From NCBI GenBank assembly GCA_044220875.1, contig JBGAQH010000006.1:1-64000 (forward strand): a stretch of DNA of 64,000 nucleotides. Reading direction: 5' to 3'. Below the pieces are notes generated by a model that worked only from the letters and a program-made list of their open reading frames with translations, ran no database searches and was not told the DNA's origin. Position numbers and translations under genes: made by a program. The DNA comes from JAEUIT01 sp044220875. Its GTDB lineage: Bacteria; Planctomycetota; Phycisphaerae; Phycisphaerales; SM1A02. How positions within the stretch are numbered: position 1 is the first letter of the stretch; the number at the start of each line of letters is the position of its first letter. Shown piece by piece: positions 44,119-52,592 of the stretch.

Positions 44119-45993
44119 TCAGCCCGGGCAGTTTCCCCACGCCCCAAGCAGGGCGGCGAGGTCGGCGGCGTCCACGACGTTGTCCTGATTGATGTCGGCG
44201 GCGTCGTTGCTCGTTCCCCAGGCGCCGAGCAGGATGCTCAGGTCGGCGGCGTCGACGGTGCCGTCGTCGTTCTGGTCAGCCAGGCAGTCGACGACGTCGG
44301 GCGACTGCTCGTTCAACTCGTCGGGCGGAATGTCCCCCCACTGCGGGCCGCTGTGCACGGCCGGGTCGTAGTTCGTCGAGTTGCGAAGCATCGCCAGTCG
44401 GCTTCCGCCGGGGAGGCCGTTGAAGGGCGAGGCGTTGTCGAAGGTCCAACCCGGGGTGGCGGACGTCGGCTTGTAGACCTTGAGGATGCCGCCGGTCGAG
44501 ACGTAGAGACGGTCGTCCGAGATCGAGATCGAGTCGATCGCGCCGAGGCTGACCGGATAGATCGTCGGTCCCGAGATCAGGTTCGGCTTGATGCCGTAGA
44601 GCGTGTTCGAGGCGTCGGTGTGGATCCACGGGAAGCCGCTCGTCGGATCGACGATGACCTCGCCCTCGCCCGACATCGGCACGGTGACCGGGATCGTGAC
44701 GGTGAGCTGGAGGGCCATCGTGTCGGCGTTGACCTTGGCGAGCTTCCGCTCGGGCACGGAGAGGATCCAGACCGCGTTGTTGTCGTCGTCGACGGCGATC
44801 GCCGAGGGCTCGGGAATCGTCGAGAGCGTGCCGACCGGGCCGCCGTCGCCGTCGAGCTTGTGGAGGACGCCGGAGGTGTCGAAGGCGAAGATCCGGTTCT
44901 TCCCCGACCAGTCCATTCGCACGAGATTCATCGGTGACGCATCGATGATCGTCATGTCGCCGGTGGTGAGGTCGAGCGTCCGCAGCCGCGACGAGGTGCC
45001 GACGATGATCGACTTCGCGATGACGAGCCCGCTTGTGCCGTCGGGGTGGAGAATGACGTCCGAGACGGTGAGGGACGGCGAGATGCCGACCTCCGGGATC
45101 ATCGCGCCTTCCGACCCCTCGAAGGGGATCGGATCGAGGATCTTGATGGTGCCGCCGCTCTGGGCATCGTTGGTGCTCAGGAACGACACGCCGTAGAGCG
45201 GCCGGATCGCATGGAGCGCGTCCATGAGCCGGAGCTTTCCGCCTTCGACGAAGATCTTCGTCATGTTGTGCAGGCCGTGGCCGTCGATCCAACCCGTGAT
45301 GGTGGTCGGCGTGTACTCCTTGTTGGAGTAGTCGCTTTGCGTGGCCAGGCTCGAGTCGTTGTTGGGATCGCGGTAGCGAAGGATCCGCGTGCCGCCGCTG
45401 CGGTAGGAGCGGGTCAGCGTTACGGCGTGCCCGCCGCCGCGGGCGTAGATCGGATTGCCCTTCAGCGTGCCGACGTTCGTGTACTTGCCGTAGGTGAACG
45501 AGACGATCCAGCCGCTGCAGGCGAGCTGGGTCGCCGTCGCCTGGCCGGGGGTGTACTCGGAGGTGACGTACTTCGTGGTGCGCTTGAGGAGCGTCCCGTA
45601 CACGAGTGACGCGTAGGAGTCGCTGACGCAGCAGGTCGTGCCGTCCTGGGCGTCGGTCTGCATCAGGCCGCCGATGAAGTTGATCCAGTCCGTCACGTAG
45701 CTGTATTGAGCGCTCGACATGTAGTCGGCGGGGGGCAGGCCGCCGATGGGGAAGCCGTGATTGGCCGCGTAGGCGAAGAGGTTGAAGCAGGAGGTCGGAA
45801 CGCAGAACATCGCGCCGCTCCCCGCCACGCCGACACGCCTCTGGTCGATGTCGGTCATGTGGGTGATCTTGTAGTCGTAGATGCTCGCGTTGACGTAGGT
45901 CTTGTTCGGTACGTCGGCGTGGGCGGCCGTGGCGAGCAGGGCCGTGGCGGCTGCCGAGAGGCAGGCGGCCCGAAGTGGGTGGTTCGAGGTCAT
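44119..45993 (-). CDS. exported protein: papain-fold (C39-like) domain, beta-propeller and dockerin-like end
   Basis: 624 residues with a signal peptide (ending ATAAHA). C64 in AMFCVPTSCFNLF, the His of GGGHAVTL (about 188) and the Asp of RYRDPNND (about 207) are placed like the Cys-His-Asp/Asn of C39-like papain-fold peptidases. Residues 300-560 show six or so NHL-like propeller strands (SAIAVDDDNNAVWILSVPE). Two dockerin-like motifs end the protein (DQNDDGTVDAADLSILLGAWG; DINQDNVVDAADLAALLGAWG). AAGGA precedes ATG 45993. The protease assignment is an inference from residue order. Confidence 0.6.
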   Translation of the reverse strand: MTSNHPLRAACLSAAATALLATAAHADVPNKTYVNASIYDYKITHMTDIDQRRVGVAGSGAMFCVPTSCFNLFAYAANHGFPIGGLPPADYMSSAQYSYVTDWINFIGGLMQTDAQDGTTCCVSDSYASLVYGTLLKRTTKYVTSEYTPGQATATQLACSGWIVSFTYGKYTNVGTLKGNPIYARGGGHAVTLTRSYRSGGTRILRYRDPNNDSSLATQSDYSNKEYTPTTITGWIDGHGLHNMTKIFVEGGKLRLMDALHAIRPLYGVSFLSTNDAQSGGTIKILDPIPFEGSEGAMIPEVGISPSLTVSDVILHPDGTSGLVIAKSIIVGTSSRLRTLDLTTGDMTIIDASPMNLVRMDWSGKNRIFAFDTSGVLHKLDGDGGPVGTLSTIPEPSAIAVDDDNNAVWILSVPERKLAKVNADTMALQLTVTIPVTVPMSGEGEVIVDPTSGFPWIHTDASNTLYGIKPNLISGPTIYPVSLGAIDSISISDDRLYVSTGGILKVYKPTSATPGWTFDNASPFNGLPGGSRLAMLRNSTNYDPAVHSGPQWGDIPPDELNEQSPDVVDCLADQNDDGTVDAADLSILLGAWGTSNDAADINQDNVVDAADLAALLGAWGNCPG

Positions 45994-46124
45994 GGCGTTC
46001 CTTGCGTGGTCCTTGGCGCGATTGCCCAAATGCTGTGCTGTGCGGTGTACCGCGGCGCGAGCGGCGGTCGCCCCCATGAGGCGCGACCGGCGTCCCGTTT
46101 CTCCGGACAATCCTGCCGGATTCG

Positions 46125-46149
46125 AAAAAAACGCCCTTCGCCGGGGCGT
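46125..46149 (-). terminator. intrinsic terminator of ptsI
   Basis: ACGCCC/GGGCGT stem with a seven-base loop followed on the minus strand by seven T. It lies about 40 bases after the enzyme I stop codon. Confidence 0.9.
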
Positions 46150-46189
46150 CGCGTTGCGTTCGCACCGCGGAATGGCCCCCCGGGCTTCG

Positions 46190-47947
46190 CTATTCCCCCA
46201 GCCACCCGCCGAGATTGCCCGGGTCGATCTTCCGAAGTTCGTCGCGGAGGTAGTTCAGGACCTGCCGCTCGCTGTCGAAGGAGCCGACCTTGCGGGCCAG
46301 TCGCTCGCAGTGATCGATGTCCACCGCGCGGATCACCCGCTTGATGAGGGGGATCTGCGACGGGACCAGGGAGAGTGACCGGAAGCCGAGGCCGATCAGG
46401 AGCATCGTGTACAGCGCCTCGCCGGCGATCTCGCCGCAGATGGAGACGTCGATGCGGGCCCGGCGCCCGGCGCGGAGCACGGTTTTCACGAGCTGCAGGA
46501 CCGCGGGATTCGCGCCGGAGTAGAGGTGGGCGACCTTCTCGTTGCCGCGGTCAACCGCGAGCGTGTACTGGATCAGGTCGTTGGTGCCGATCGAGAAGAA
46601 GGCCGACTCGGCGGCGAGCGTCCGGGCCATCAGCGCGGCGCTGGGGACCTCGACCATGATGCCGACGGGCACGTCATGGCGGCAGGGGACGCCCTCCTCC
46701 TCGAGCTCCTCGATCACGTCGCGGAGGATGAGCTTCGCCTCGCGCAGCTCCATCACCGTCGAGACGAGCGGGAACATGACCTTGAGCGGCCCGTGCACGC
46801 TCGCCCGCATGATCGCCCGGAGCTGGGTCTTGAAGATGCCCTTGTTCTGGAGGCAGTAGCGGATGCTGCGGAGGCCGAGGAAGGGGTTGCGCTCCGGCTC
46901 GACCGCCCGCTGCTGGGTGTACTTGTCGGCGCCGAGGTCGAGCGTCCTGATCGTCAGCGGCCGGCCGCCTAACAGTTCGATCGTCTTCGTGTAGGCCCTG
47001 TAGTGGTCCTCCTCGCTCGGCTCGTGGGCCGCGGTGAGGAAGAGGAACTCGGTGCGGTAGAGGCCGACGCCGTCACCGCCGTTGGCGAGCACGCTCTCGA
47101 CCTCGTGCGGGAACTCGATGTTGCCCAGGAGCCTGATCTTCGTGCCGTCCCTCGTCTCGGCCGGCAGCGAGGCGAGCTCGCGCAGGCCGGCCCGGAACTC
47201 GCTGTAGCGCTCCTGCTGCAGGCGATACTGGGCGATCTGGTTCGCGTCCGCCCGCGCGACGACGACGCCGGTGTCGCCGTCGACGATGAGCATGTCGCCG
47301 TCCTCGACCGAGGTCGAGAGCCCCTGGCAGCCGACGACCGCGGGAATGTCGAGGGCTCGGGCGACGATGGACGTGTGGCTCGTGCGCCCGCCGAGATCGG
47401 TCGCGAAGCCGAGAACCTTCTTGCGGTCCATGCCCGCGGTCTGGCTGGGCGTCAGCTCGTGGGCCACGATGATGACCGGTTCGGCGAGCTTCGAGAGCCG
47501 TCCCTCCGTCTCGCCCATCAGCTTGCCGAGGACGCGCCGATCGAGATCGATCACGTCGTTCGCCTTCTGCCGGAACATCTCGTTGCCCATCGACTGGAAC
47601 TGGACGATGAGCTGCTTGAACTGCTCGGCCACCGCGACTTCGGCGTTCACGAGCTGCTGCTCGATCCGCTTCCGCATCGGGTTGACGAGCGAGCGGTCCT
47701 TCAGCAGGCCGATGTGGAACTCGAAGATCTTGGCCGGCTCGGCCCCGAGCTGGGCGTTGGTCCGGTCCTTGAGGGCGACGAGGTCCGCGACGGCGGCGGC
47801 AAGCGCGGCGTCGAGGCGAGCGAGTTCCGCTGGGGCCTCGTCGGGTCGGAGCGTCCAGTGGGGGACGTGCTGTTCCGCCTCGCCGAGCACAAACGCTCGA
47901 CCGATCACGATGCCCGGAGAGACAGCGATACCGCGGATCAGTTGCAT
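46190..47947 (-). CDS. ptsI: phosphoenolpyruvate-protein phosphotransferase (PTS enzyme I)
   Basis: 585 residues, normal for enzyme I. It takes phosphate from PEP onto a histidine and passes it to HPr. GGRTSHTSIVARAL contains the active-site His at about residue 192, GVGLYRTEFLF and RTLDLGADK follow, and the PEP site is in GIMVEVPSAALMA, IGTNDLIQYTLAVDRGN and SICGEIAG. The start is the ATG giving QLIRGIAVSPG. No HPr, EIIA or EIIB/C gene is nearby, so this may serve a regulatory PTS. It contains one TTA codon in the CTGTTAGGC context. Confidence 0.95.
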   Translation of the reverse strand: MQLIRGIAVSPGIVIGRAFVLGEAEQHVPHWTLRPDEAPAELARLDAALAAAVADLVALKDRTNAQLGAEPAKIFEFHIGLLKDRSLVNPMRKRIEQQLVNAEVAVAEQFKQLIVQFQSMGNEMFRQKANDVIDLDRRVLGKLMGETEGRLSKLAEPVIIVAHELTPSQTAGMDRKKVLGFATDLGGRTSHTSIVARALDIPAVVGCQGLSTSVEDGDMLIVDGDTGVVVARADANQIAQYRLQQERYSEFRAGLRELASLPAETRDGTKIRLLGNIEFPHEVESVLANGGDGVGLYRTEFLFLTAAHEPSEEDHYRAYTKTIELLGGRPLTIRTLDLGADKYTQQRAVEPERNPFLGLRSIRYCLQNKGIFKTQLRAIMRASVHGPLKVMFPLVSTVMELREAKLILRDVIEELEEEGVPCRHDVPVGIMVEVPSAALMARTLAAESAFFSIGTNDLIQYTLAVDRGNEKVAHLYSGANPAVLQLVKTVLRAGRRARIDVSICGEIAGEALYTMLLIGLGFRSLSLVPSQIPLIKRVIRAVDIDHCERLARKVGSFDSERQVLNYLRDELRKIDPGNLGGWLGE

Positions 47948-48094
47948 GTTGACGAGCCGATCTGGCGGTCGGCGGCGCCCCGGAAGCGGTGCAGCCCGTG
48001 CGACCACGAGAGACCGGCAGTCTACAGCCAAGGGCGTCGAGGGGGCCCCTGTGCGTCCGCCGCAGCGGGGCCGCGCGGAGTAGACTCGCCGCAC

Positions 48095-48667
48095 ATGAGC
48101 GGCTCCTTCGTAACGGTTGTTTCGGGCTTGCCTCGTTCCGGCACCAGCATGGCGATGCAGATGTTGGTGGCCGGCGGGATTCCCGCCCTGACCGACGGCC
48201 TGCGTTCGCCGGACGCGGACAATCCCCGGGGCTACTTCGAGTTCGAGCGCGTCAAGGCGCTGCGTACCGACAAGACATGGCTCGACGATGCGATGGGAAA
48301 GGTCGTCAAGGTCATTCACATGCTGCTGATGGAGCTCCCTGACGACCGCGAATACCGCGTCGTCTTCCTCGATCGCGATCTCCGCGAGGTCGTCAAGAGC
48401 CAGGCGACGATGCTCGGCCGGAGCGGGAAGTCGGGAGGCGGCCTCCCCCCGGAGCGCCTCATCGCGGTCTACGAGAGCCAGCTTCATCAGGTCCGCGCCT
48501 GGCTCGCGGCCCGTCCCAACTTCAGGGTGCTGCGCGTTCCGCACGCCGGGCTCATTCGCGAGCCGGCGCCGCACGCCAAGGCCATGAACGAGTTCCTCGG
48601 CGGCGGGCTGGCCGAGCCCGCGATGGTCGCTGCGGTCGATCCCTCGCTGCACCGCAATCGCGCCTAG
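48095..48667 (+). CDS. short sulfotransferase-like protein
   Basis: 190 residues. VTVVSGLPRSGTSMAMQML is the 5'-phosphosulfate-binding loop of PAPS-dependent sulfotransferases, and VVFLDRDLREVVKSQ resembles the 3'-phosphate-binding region. It is shorter than most sulfotransferases, so it may lack part of the acceptor site. The same arrangement, convergent with an alkaline phosphatase-TPR protein, is common in planctomycetes. A PAP phosphatase-like enzyme is encoded at 58949. Confidence 0.75.
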   Translation: MSGSFVTVVSGLPRSGTSMAMQMLVAGGIPALTDGLRSPDADNPRGYFEFERVKALRTDKTWLDDAMGKVVKVIHMLLMELPDDREYRVVFLDRDLREVVKSQATMLGRSGKSGGGLPPERLIAVYESQLHQVRAWLAARPNFRVLRVPHAGLIREPAPHAKAMNEFLGGGLAEPAMVAAVDPSLHRNRA

Positions 48668-48673
48668 CGGCGG

Positions 48674-50740
48674 TCACACCGGCGCGAGTCCCTTGCGCTC
48701 CGCGAAGGCGGCGGGGCCGTGCGGAAGGTCCGCAGGTCGTTCGCCTGCCGTTGCGATGAGCCGCGCCGCGCCGCTGCGCATGGCGGCGCCGGTGACGCGA
48801 TCGCCGCCGGCCTCGGCGATCACCGCGAGCCAGCGGTGGGCGTCGATGTTCGACGGATCATGCTGCAGTGCGATGCGCACGCTCGTCGCGGCATTGGTCG
48901 TGTCGCCGTACCAGGCCAGCGCGGCGCCGAGGACGACGTGGGTCTCTGGCTGGGCCTGGGAGATCTCAAGCGCCTCGAGCGCGTGGTTCGCGGCGTCCTC
49001 GAAGCGACCCAACGCAAGCGACGCGCGGGCCAGGCCGGCAAGCGCCATCGGGTCGCGGCGATTGCGCCGAGACGCCGCCTCGTAGTGTCGCAGCGCCGGC
49101 TCGTGCTGCCCGACCGCAAGATGCACGCCGGCGATGGCGACATGAAGCTCCGGGCGAGCCGCGGCCACGGACTCGAGCGACGCAAGCGTGCTCGCCGCCC
49201 GCGGATCGCCCGCGAACCCGAGCGCCGCGGCGAGGAGGAGCCGCCCCTCGACGCTCTCCGGCTCGTGGGAGAGAAACGCATCGATGACACGGGCCGCGTC
49301 GGCGAATCGCCCGATCGACAGCAGGCAGTTGGTGAGGCAGGTCGCGTAGCGCGTCTCGGCCGGGCGGTCGGCGACCAGACGCTCGAAGTGGGGGATGGCC
49401 TCGGCGGGCCTGCGCCGGAACATCAGGGCCACGCCGAGATTGAACAGGCTCTCGCGTCGCACGAGTTCGAGTTGCCCCTGAATGTCCTCGGGCAGCGCGG
49501 CCATGTAGCCGAGATCGACAAGCTGCTGCAGCGCATCGGCCGCCTCGAAGGGATCCTGTCGAAGGTCAGGCGGGTGAAGGCCGGCGTCGCCGTCGACGGA
49601 CTCCCACGATTCGATCCGCTCGGGCACGGCGCCGGTCAGGACCTCGTTGAGGACGCGGCCGTCCCAGTCGCGGCCGGCCGGAAGTCCGAGTAGGGCGAGC
49701 GCCGTCGGCGCGACGTCGAGAATCGTCGGCGAGGCGATCGGAACGCGGCCGCGAATGCCCGGTCCGGAGAGGACGAGGATGCCCAGCGGCCGATGCCAAC
49801 TCGACTCGAGCTCCGCGCGGCGCTCTGGCGGAAGATCGACGAGCGTCGGGCGCAGCTCGCCGCTGTGAAAGCCGTGGTCGGAGAGGAGGATGACTGTCGT
49901 CTCCGGTCCCGCTGCGGTGAGCAAACGGCCAAGCGACTCGTCGTGCCACTGATAGACGTGATCCATCACGTCGCCGAAATGCCCGACGTCGCGCTCCTCG
50001 ACATGGGCCATGCGCGGCCGCCGATACTGCATGAAGTGGTGGCCGGTCGTGTCGATGGCGTCGAAGAAGACCATCGTGAGATCCCACGGCTCGGCGTCGC
50101 GCATGGCGACGATGGCCGCGCGCTCAATCCCGATCGCACTGGCCATGAGCTTGCGGAGCGTGGCGATGCGCGGGTCGTTGGCCGGAAGCCGCTCGATCGA
50201 GGGAACGAGGGATTTCAGCACCGCCGGCGGGAATGCCCTGGCGCGCTGCCGCGCGGCGCGGATGTCCTCGATGCGATGCGCGGGATGCACGGTGCCCTGC
50301 GGCAACGGCCACTCGTCGTTCGCGCCGGCCGGCTCTCCCTCGTGCAGGAGATTCGTGGTGACGGATCCGCGGATCGGCTCGGCGGGATGCGATGCGTACC
50401 AGCCGATGACGTTCGTCCGCAGCCCTGCCTGGGAGAGGATGTTCCAGATCGCCTTGCACTTTCGCGAGGTGCTGCTCGAGACTTGGAGGCCCGAACCGTC
50501 CGGCTTCGGCTCGACGAAGTTCAGGATGCCATGCTTGTCGGCGGTCTTGCCGGTGGCGATCGAGCTCCACAGGAGCGGCGAGAGCTTCGGCTCAAGGGTC
50601 CCCAGATCCGATCGCGAGCCATGGTCGATCAGCCGCCGCAGATTCGGCATGGCGCCGCGGGCGAGCAGTCGGTCAATGACAATCCAGTCGGCTGCGTCCC
50701 AGCCGATCAGGAGAACGCGGCGTGCGGTCCGGTCGGGCAT
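48674..50740 (-). CDS. type I phosphodiesterase/alkaline phosphatase-superfamily protein with TPR C-terminus
   Basis: 688 residues. The metal sites are the Asp in LLIGWDAADW at the N-terminus, DAIDTTGHHFMQ and LLSDHGFHSGE. This is the pattern of the type I phosphodiesterase/nucleotide pyrophosphatase family; LSPLLWSSIATG holds the likely nucleophile. From residue 440 on, TPR-like helices follow (FNLGVALMFRRRPAEAIPHFE, ALAGLARASLALGRFEDAANH). No signal peptide is evident, so it may act inside the cell. The substrate is unknown. It is convergent with the sulfotransferase gene. Confidence 0.85.
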   Translation of the reverse strand: MPDRTARRVLLIGWDAADWIVIDRLLARGAMPNLRRLIDHGSRSDLGTLEPKLSPLLWSSIATGKTADKHGILNFVEPKPDGSGLQVSSSTSRKCKAIWNILSQAGLRTNVIGWYASHPAEPIRGSVTTNLLHEGEPAGANDEWPLPQGTVHPAHRIEDIRAARQRARAFPPAVLKSLVPSIERLPANDPRIATLRKLMASAIGIERAAIVAMRDAEPWDLTMVFFDAIDTTGHHFMQYRRPRMAHVEERDVGHFGDVMDHVYQWHDESLGRLLTAAGPETTVILLSDHGFHSGELRPTLVDLPPERRAELESSWHRPLGILVLSGPGIRGRVPIASPTILDVAPTALALLGLPAGRDWDGRVLNEVLTGAVPERIESWESVDGDAGLHPPDLRQDPFEAADALQQLVDLGYMAALPEDIQGQLELVRRESLFNLGVALMFRRRPAEAIPHFERLVADRPAETRYATCLTNCLLSIGRFADAARVIDAFLSHEPESVEGRLLLAAALGFAGDPRAASTLASLESVAAARPELHVAIAGVHLAVGQHEPALRHYEAASRRNRRDPMALAGLARASLALGRFEDAANHALEALEISQAQPETHVVLGAALAWYGDTTNAATSVRIALQHDPSNIDAHRWLAVIAEAGGDRVTGAAMRSGAARLIATAGERPADLPHGPAAFAERKGLAPV

Positions 50741-50805
50741 AGCGGGGCGATGCTACCGCAGAAGCCGAGCGGGGCGGGCGGGCTTCGGTGGAAGCCTTGG
50801 GGCAG

Positions 50806-50840
50806 AAAAAAACGAGGGTGACCCATTCGGGCCACCCTCG
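50806..50840 (-). terminator. intrinsic terminator of the sorting-tail protein gene
   Basis: The stem CGAGGGTG/CACCCTCG is followed on the minus strand by seven T. It lies 50 bases after the stop at 50890. Confidence 0.92.
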
Positions 50841-50889
50841 CTGTGTCTTGTCGCCACGGAAGCCAAGGCTTCAGTGGAGAGATTCTGAA

Positions 50890-51498
50890 TTAGGCGCGAC
50901 GACGACGGCCAGCGAGGCCGGCGAGGCCGAGGAGGGCAACCGCGCCCGGAGCCGGGACGACGGTGATGCCAGCGCCCGAGTTCTCGTAGCTGACGTAGGC
51001 GAGCGTACGGGTCGTGATGGCCGAGCCGATGTCGATGGCCATGTAGCCATAGTTGGTCGCGCCGCCAGCGGTCTTGAAGCGGAAGCCGAAGTAGTTGCGG
51101 GCGTTCAGCGTGTACGCGCCGATGCCGGAGGCAGTCGCGGCGCCGCTCTGCCAGATGCCGGTCGCGGCGTCAACCACGGCGCCAGCGCCGAGGTTCGAGG
51201 TGCCGGTGCCGCCGGTGGTCTGGAAGTAGCCGCTCGGCATGTCGGTCGAGTTGCTGAAGAAGCTCATGCTGCTCGAGCTCCACACGTTGATGTCCCAGCC
51301 GGGGACCGTGCTGCCGCCGCCAACCGAGCCACCGTTGTTGGCGCCGGTCTCGACGTTCAGGTAGAGACCGTCGATGGTCGCACCAATGACGATGTTGTAG
51401 TTGGTGGTGATGACCGACGCGTTAGCGGCGGTCGCGGCGGCGGCCGTGGCGACGGCGGCGAGAGCGAAGTGCTTCGCAAGCTTGCTGTTCAGACTCAT
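50890..51498 (-). CDS. secreted protein with PEP-CTERM-like sorting tail
   Basis: 202 residues. A signal peptide (KLAKHFALAAVATAAAATAA) is followed by a Gly/Ser/Thr-rich beta-type domain and ends VPAPGAVALLGLAGLAG-RRRRA: a Pro-containing motif, a hydrophobic helix, then four Arg. This is the layout of PEP-CTERM-like exosortase sorting tails, in the variant typical of Phycisphaerae. AGGAG is upstream of ATG 51498, and a strong terminator follows. The mature domain has no known function. Confidence 0.8.
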   Translation of the reverse strand: MSLNSKLAKHFALAAVATAAAATAANASVITTNYNIVIGATIDGLYLNVETGANNGGSVGGGSTVPGWDINVWSSSSMSFFSNSTDMPSGYFQTTGGTGTSNLGAGAVVDAATGIWQSGAATASGIGAYTLNARNYFGFRFKTAGGATNYGYMAIDIGSAITTRTLAYVSYENSGAGITVVPAPGAVALLGLAGLAGRRRRA

Positions 51499-51983
51499 AG
51501 TCAGATTCTCCTCTGCCAAACCTTGGGTGGACGTGCCCCACGAATGGCGCACCGTCCTGCGGAACGGAACACGAAGCTGGGTAAATGCCCAGCACACAAA
51601 GCTAGATGTCCCCGTTTCCCCGGAATGGCGGAAGAACCGCCCTATAGAGGAAGGCCGTCGAGCGGCCCTTCTCTCCCTCGGGGCGGATCATGAACCATGC
51701 TGGGGCAAAATCAAGGGGTAAATACCGCGCATTCTCTTTTGTTGCAGCCATTTGGCTCCCAAGCCGGTCCCAGCTTGTCATCCACTGACCGGGGAAGTGA
51801 GGCCGACATGATGAGGCGAGGCGGCATCTGCGGGGAGAGGGGTCGGCATGTACCTCCCTTGCACACGGCTCTCCGGCTCGAATCTGAACTCCTGTTGGGG
51901 AGCCACCAGGCAAGTGGCGACTGCGATGATTCGATAGAACGTACGCCACGTGGTCCTTCGCGGACCCTTCCTGCACCTGTGCC
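51499..51983. other. 485-bp divergent intergenic region
   Basis: Between the sorting-tail protein gene (leftward) and the ECF sigma gene (rightward). Both promoters should be here. AGGAG precedes ATG 51498. No RNA gene or clear operator was recognised. Confidence 0.55.
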
Positions 51984-52592
51984 ATGACTCCAGACCCTGA
52001 CCCGCACGCCTCCGATCGGCCCATGACGGCGCTTCTCGCCGCCGCGGCCAAGGGTGACGAGGCAGCCGCGAGCGAGCTGCTTCCGCTCCTCTATCGCGAG
52101 CTGCGGTCACTTGCCGAATCGAGACTCCGGCGTACGCCGCCCGGTAACACGCTTCAGGCGACGGCACTGGTGCACGAGGTCTACCTCCGGCTCGTCGGCA
52201 AACCGGATGCGGCCTGGGAAGGACGAGGCCACTTCTTCTTCGCCGCCGGCCGGGCGATGCGCGACATCCTGGTCGAGCGGGCGCGACGGCGCACGAATCG
52301 AACCAAGCGCGAGGCGGGTAGGGCCATCGACCCGGGTCTCCTCGTTGATCCCCTGGGCGCGCCCGACGATGAGCTCCTCGCACTGCATGAGGCGATGGAG
52401 CTCCTCCGCGAGCGCGACCCGCGCAAGCACGAGCTGGTGCTGCTGCGGTTCTTCGGCGGCCTCGACTTTGCGACGATCGCCGAACTGCTGGGCGTGAGCG
52501 AGCGAACGGTCGAGCGCGACTGGCGCTTCGCGCGAGCCATGCTCCATGAGTCGCTGACCCGCGGCGCCGAGGACCTCGCCAGCGATGGCTGA
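51984..52592 (+). CDS. ECF-type RNA polymerase sigma factor
   Basis: 202 residues. Region 2 includes NTLQATALVHEVYLRL and HFFFAAGRAMRDILVE; region 4 is LDFATIAELLGVSERTVERDW. The pattern is of the planctomycete ECF group that lies next to Ser/Thr kinases. Its stop overlaps the kinase gene start by eight bases, so the two are translationally coupled. The kinase probably controls this sigma factor directly, in place of a classic anti-sigma factor. Confidence 0.9.
   Translation: MTPDPDPHASDRPMTALLAAAAKGDEAAASELLPLLYRELRSLAESRLRRTPPGNTLQATALVHEVYLRLVGKPDAAWEGRGHFFFAAGRAMRDILVERARRRTNRTKREAGRAIDPGLLVDPLGAPDDELLALHEAMELLRERDPRKHELVLLRFFGGLDFATIAELLGVSERTVERDWRFARAMLHESLTRGAEDLASDG

Noticed and set aside
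39908..44188. 1426-codon open frame on the plus strand opposite rne
   Set aside because: It is antisense to a clearly real rne gene and consists of low-complexity Val/Ala/Arg sequence created by GC-rich codon bias. No domain or start signal was seen.
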